NCBI GenBank assembly: GCA_036497895.1
Contig: DASXIR010000007.1
Span: 1-8,482 of the forward strand
Direction of reading: 5' to 3'
DNA: 8,482 bases
Origin: CAVQFC01 sp036497895
GTDB lineage: Bacteria; Acidobacteriota; Vicinamibacteria; Vicinamibacterales; CAVVIG01
The notes beneath the pieces were generated by a model. The model saw only the letters and a list, made by a program, of their open reading frames with translations. It had not been told where the DNA came from and searched no databases. A program made the position numbers and the translations under genes. Below are positions 6,043-8,482 of the stretch, piece by piece. Positions within the stretch are counted from its first letter, which is position 1. Every line of letters begins with the position of its first letter.

Positions 6043-6206
6043 CGGAAATCCGTCTCCGCGGTCGGTCGTTGATTCGGGCCATCGATGGGCAAGTGCCACG
6101 TGAGTTTCTCCCTGCAGTCGCGGCGACGGCCGGCGGCTGCTGACCGACAATGCCGACTGACGAACGGCCGCCGTTTTAGACGCAGGCGACCGGGCTTTGG
6201 TTTGAT
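6043..6206. other. 164-bp spacer between the ABC ATPase and regulator genes
   Basis: I find no good sigma-70 or sigma-54 promoter here. A short perfect inverted repeat (AACGG-CCG-CCGTT, 6163-6175) lies about 32 bp after the ATPase stop. On the plus strand it is followed by TTTT, but on the minus strand, the direction of transcription, no T-run follows. The regulator's alternative GTG start (6097-6099) and its GGAG site lie in this spacer. Whether regulator and transporter share one transcript cannot be decided from sequence. Confidence 0.5.
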
Positions 6207-6875
6207 CTAGTCGTCGACCACCCAGCCATCGCGCAGTTGAATGATCCGCGTGCCGTACGACGCGTTCACTTCCGAGTGCGTGACCTGAATGATGGTTGCG
6301 CCGCCTTCGTTCAAGCCGCGGAACAACTCCATGATTTCTTTGCCTTGCGCCGAGTGAAGGTTGCCGGTCGGTTCGTCGGCGAGGATCACCTGCGGGTTGG
6401 CGATCACGGCACGCGCCACACCAACCAGCTGCTGCTGTCCGCCGGACAGCTGATTCGGATAGAGATCCTTCTTGCCGACGATGTGGAAGCGGTCGAGGAT
6501 GTCGGCGACCATGCTCTGCCGATCTTTCCGGCTGACATTGCGATAGGAGAGCGGAATCTCCAGATTCTCATAAACGGTCAGGTTGTCGAGCAGGTGGTAG
6601 CTCTGGAACACGAAACCGATGTGTTTCTTGTGCAGTTCCGAACGCTGTTTGGGATTGAGACGGTGGACCGGCTGGTCCATGAAGTAGTACTCGCCGGTCC
6701 AGGCGCTGTCGTGCATGCCGAGGATGTGCAGCAGCGTCGACTTTCCAGCCCCCGATGGCCCCATGATCGAGACGAACTCGCCTTCCTTGATGTCCGCGTT
6801 GAGCCGCCGCAGCACATACGTGCGGCCGACGCCGTGCGGGTAAGACTTTTCGACATTCCGAAGCGAAATCAGCAT
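6207..6875 (-). CDS. MacB/LolD-type ABC transporter ATP-binding protein
   Basis: This 222-residue ATPase is the normal length for the MacB/LolD/FtsE group. It has Walker A GPSGAGKST (39-47), Q-loop Gln91 (FVFQSYHLL), the signature LSGGQ (143-147), Walker B VILADEP with Asp167 and Glu168, and the switch His200 (VTHS). The group energises transporters that move substrates from the inner membrane or periplasm outward without a classical import or export channel. Two positions differ from the common pattern: the residue after LSGGQQQ is Leu150 instead of Arg, and the D-loop reads GNLHS with His174 in place of Asp. The start ATG is 4 bp after the stop of the permease gene, so the two are translationally close and probably form one transporter. 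Expression likely follows the permease transcript; its promoter is outside the window. Confidence 0.95.
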   Translation of the reverse strand: MLISLRNVEKSYPHGVGRTYVLRRLNADIKEGEFVSIMGPSGAGKSTLLHILGMHDSAWTGEYYFMDQPVHRLNPKQRSELHKKHIGFVFQSYHLLDNLTVYENLEIPLSYRNVSRKDRQSMVADILDRFHIVGKKDLYPNQLSGGQQQLVGVARAVIANPQVILADEPTGNLHSAQGKEIMELFRGLNEGGATIIQVTHSEVNASYGTRIIQLRDGWVVDD

Positions 6876-6879
6876 GAGG

Positions 6880-8482
6880 CTATTCTGCCCTGAGAGCGAC
6901 GATCGGATCGACCTGGGTGGCGCGCCTCGCCGGCAGATAAGCCGCGAGAATCAGGACACCAATCAGCGTCGTCGACACGGCGATGAACGTTGCGGGATCG
7001 TTGGCTCCAACCCCGAACAGCAGGCTGCCCAGGAGACGCGTGACCGCCACCGAGCCAGCGAGGCCGAGGAGGAGACCGACGGCGCCGAGCCTCGTAGCCT
7101 CGCGTACCACCAACCCTCGTACGTCTCGCGCCTGCGCGCCCAGGGCCATGCGAATGCCGATTTCACGGCTGCGCTGGACGACGGCATAGGCCATCACTGC
7201 GTAGAGGCCGAAGCCGGCGAGCAGCAGAGCCAGACCGGCGAACGCGCCGATGAGGATCGCCGTGAACCGCGGTGTGGCGATGGTTCGTGCGACATATTGG
7301 TCGAAGGTACGAATATCACCGGCAGCTTGTTCCGGATCGAGCCGCGCCAGGACCTGGCGCATCGATCCAGCTGCGGCCTCCGGCGCCATCTGCGTTCGCG
7401 CAACCGCCGTCAGGAACGGCCACGGCGCCTGCACGAATGGCGCATACATCTGCGCCGACAGCGGGTCGGTGAGGTTGGTCTGCCGCACATCGGCGGCGAC
7501 TCCGACAATCTCGCGCGGACCAGTGCTGTTGTAGCCGATCGTGACCCGCTTACCGATTGGATCCTCGCCAGGCCAGTACTTCGCGGCCATCGTCTCGCTG
7601 ATGACCATGACATTCGGCGCGTGTTCGTCGTCTCGCGTGGTGAAACCACGTCCGCGGATCACTCGAATGCCCAAAGTGGAGAAGTAGTCGGGGCTGACAC
7701 CGAAGAAGGTGGCAACAGTGCGCGCTTTGGGATCGACCGGGTGACCTTCCGGCACGAAGCCCATACCGATGTCGCTGCCGGTCATCGGCAGGGTCGTCGA
7801 GACCGCACTCGCGGAGACCGCTGGTACAGCCGCGACCTCGTCGTGAAGCCGGTGGTAGAACGCGATCATCTCAGCGGACTTCGAGTAGCGCGTCTGCGGC
7901 AACAACAGCTGCATCGTCAACGTGTGTTCGGTGGTGAAGCCTGGGCTGACTCGTTGCAGCAGCTCCAGGCTTCGCAGCAGCAGCCCCGCGGATGCGAGCA
8001 GCATCAGCGACAGCGCGACCTCGGCGACGACCAGGGCCCGTCGGGTTTGCGTGCCGTGACCGCCACTACCGCCGCGGTCGCCGTCCTTGAGCGCCTCGCC
8101 GGGTTTCGTCCGCGACAGCTGGAGCGCTGGTAGAACGCCGCAGAGCGCTCCCGTCAGCATCGACGCAGCCAGGGTAAAAATCAGCACGGTGCGATCGATG
8201 TGCACCGTATTCAAGCGCGGAATCTGGACCGGGCTGATCCGGACCAGCGCGTCAACACCCCACAGCGCGAGCACTGTTCCTGCCAGCCCGCCGATGGCTG
8301 CCAGCACCAGACTTTCAACCAGCAGCTGACGGACAACGCGAAGACGACTGGCGCCGAGCGCGGTGCGGATCGCAATTTCGCGGCGGCGCGCCGACCCACG
8401 CGCCAGCAACAGATTGGCGATGTTGGCGCAGGCGATGAGGAGCACAGCCGCGACCGCGCTCAACAGCGCAACCAGGGCCGGC
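6880..8482 (-). CDS. ADOP-type ABC transporter permease, MacB/FtsX family (N-terminus outside window)
   Basis: The reading frame is open to the right edge, so the window shows only the last 533 residues of a protein that in this family usually has over 800. In order it shows the end of a first FtsX domain, with a membrane helix followed by the marker segment IACANIANLLLARGSARRREI and two further helices up to PALQLSR; a linker rich in Gly/Arg; a new membrane helix (VVAEVALSLMLLASAGLLL); and a large MacB-type periplasmic domain including FFGVSPDYFSTLGI. A second FtsX domain (LIGAFAGLALLLAGFGLYAVMAYAV, then REIGIRMALGA) ends in LPARRATQVDPIVALRAE. The duplicated FtsX layout in one chain is the hallmark of the acidobacterial duplicated orphan permease family. 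A methionine-type TTG at 8463 is internal and not the true start. The ATPase gene follows after 4 bp. Confidence 0.93.
   Translation of the reverse strand, partial: PALVALLSAVAAVLLIACANIANLLLARGSARRREIAIRTALGASRLRVVRQLLVESLVLAAIGGLAGTVLALWGVDALVRISPVQIPRLNTVHIDRTVLIFTLAASMLTGALCGVLPALQLSRTKPGEALKDGDRGGSGGHGTQTRRALVVAEVALSLMLLASAGLLLRSLELLQRVSPGFTTEHTLTMQLLLPQTRYSKSAEMIAFYHRLHDEVAAVPAVSASAVSTTLPMTGSDIGMGFVPEGHPVDPKARTVATFFGVSPDYFSTLGIRVIRGRGFTTRDDEHAPNVMVISETMAAKYWPGEDPIGKRVTIGYNSTGPREIVGVAADVRQTNLTDPLSAQMYAPFVQAPWPFLTAVARTQMAPEAAAGSMRQVLARLDPEQAAGDIRTFDQYVARTIATPRFTAILIGAFAGLALLLAGFGLYAVMAYAVVQRSREIGIRMALGAQARDVRGLVVREATRLGAVGLLLGLAGSVAVTRLLGSLLFGVGANDPATFIAVSTTLIGVLILAAYLPARRATQVDPIVALRAE

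Noticed and set aside
6089..6099. GTGGCACTTGC on the minus strand upstream of the sigma-54 regulator, resembling a sigma-54 promoter
   Set aside because: The -24-like TGGCAC and -12-like TTGC halves are directly fused with no 5-bp spacer, so GG and GC are not 10 bp apart. It also overlaps the alternative GTG start.
6163..6180. Inverted repeat AACGG-CCG-CCGTT followed by TTTT as an intrinsic terminator
   Set aside because: The T-run is on the plus strand, where no gene ends nearby. In the minus direction, where the ATPase transcript arrives, there is no T-run, and the stem is only 5 bp.
6874..8133. 419-residue plus-strand open frame antisense to the permease
   Set aside because: It is rich in Arg, His and Gln with no domain pattern, while the opposite strand encodes a clear permease. 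Shadow frame.

Overview
The window is GC-rich bacterial DNA with tightly packed genes and no RNA gene, insertion sequence or CRISPR array that I can see. The best clue to the host is the gene running off the right end. Its MacB/FtsX-type permease with a repeated periplasmic-plus-FtsX unit matches the 'acidobacterial duplicated orphan permease' (ADOP) pattern. With the style of the AraC-like and regulator genes, this suggests an Acidobacteriota genome, perhaps Vicinamibacteria-like. That is inference from protein style, not a database match.

Left part (1-2230): an AraC-type ligand-binding domain protein on the minus strand stops at 47 without a helix-turn-helix domain. Divergent to it, at 663, is a secreted SGNH/GDSL esterase of the XynE-like type. 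After it comes a 77-residue protein with an N-terminal zinc-ribbon-like motif and two membrane helices, behind a good extended -10 element.

Middle part (2233-3301): a stand-alone receiver-domain response regulator (minus) converges on the 77-residue gene. The two stop codons form the two ends of one 8-bp palindrome. Divergent from the regulator is csaA (tRNA-binding OB-fold protein), followed 21 bp later by a small unknown 70-residue gene with a clear Shine-Dalgarno site. The tail of that small gene overlaps the next minus-strand gene by 22 bp.

Right part (3280-8482, all minus strand, transcribed right to left): ADOP-type permease (N-terminus outside the window), then a MacB/LolD-type ABC ATPase 4 bp later. 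After a 164-bp gap come an NtrC-type sigma-54 response regulator and, 9 bp later, an NtrY-like membrane histidine kinase. The likely reading is an export or envelope-maintenance ABC system with its own sigma-54 two-component control. Points of interest are an 'orphan'-type permease sitting next to an ATPase, a GAFTDA loop in place of GAFTGA, a lengthened receiver active-site loop, an ATPase with an altered D-loop, and a kinase with almost no periplasmic sensor.

Several long open frames antisense to these genes look like high-GC shadows and are left out.
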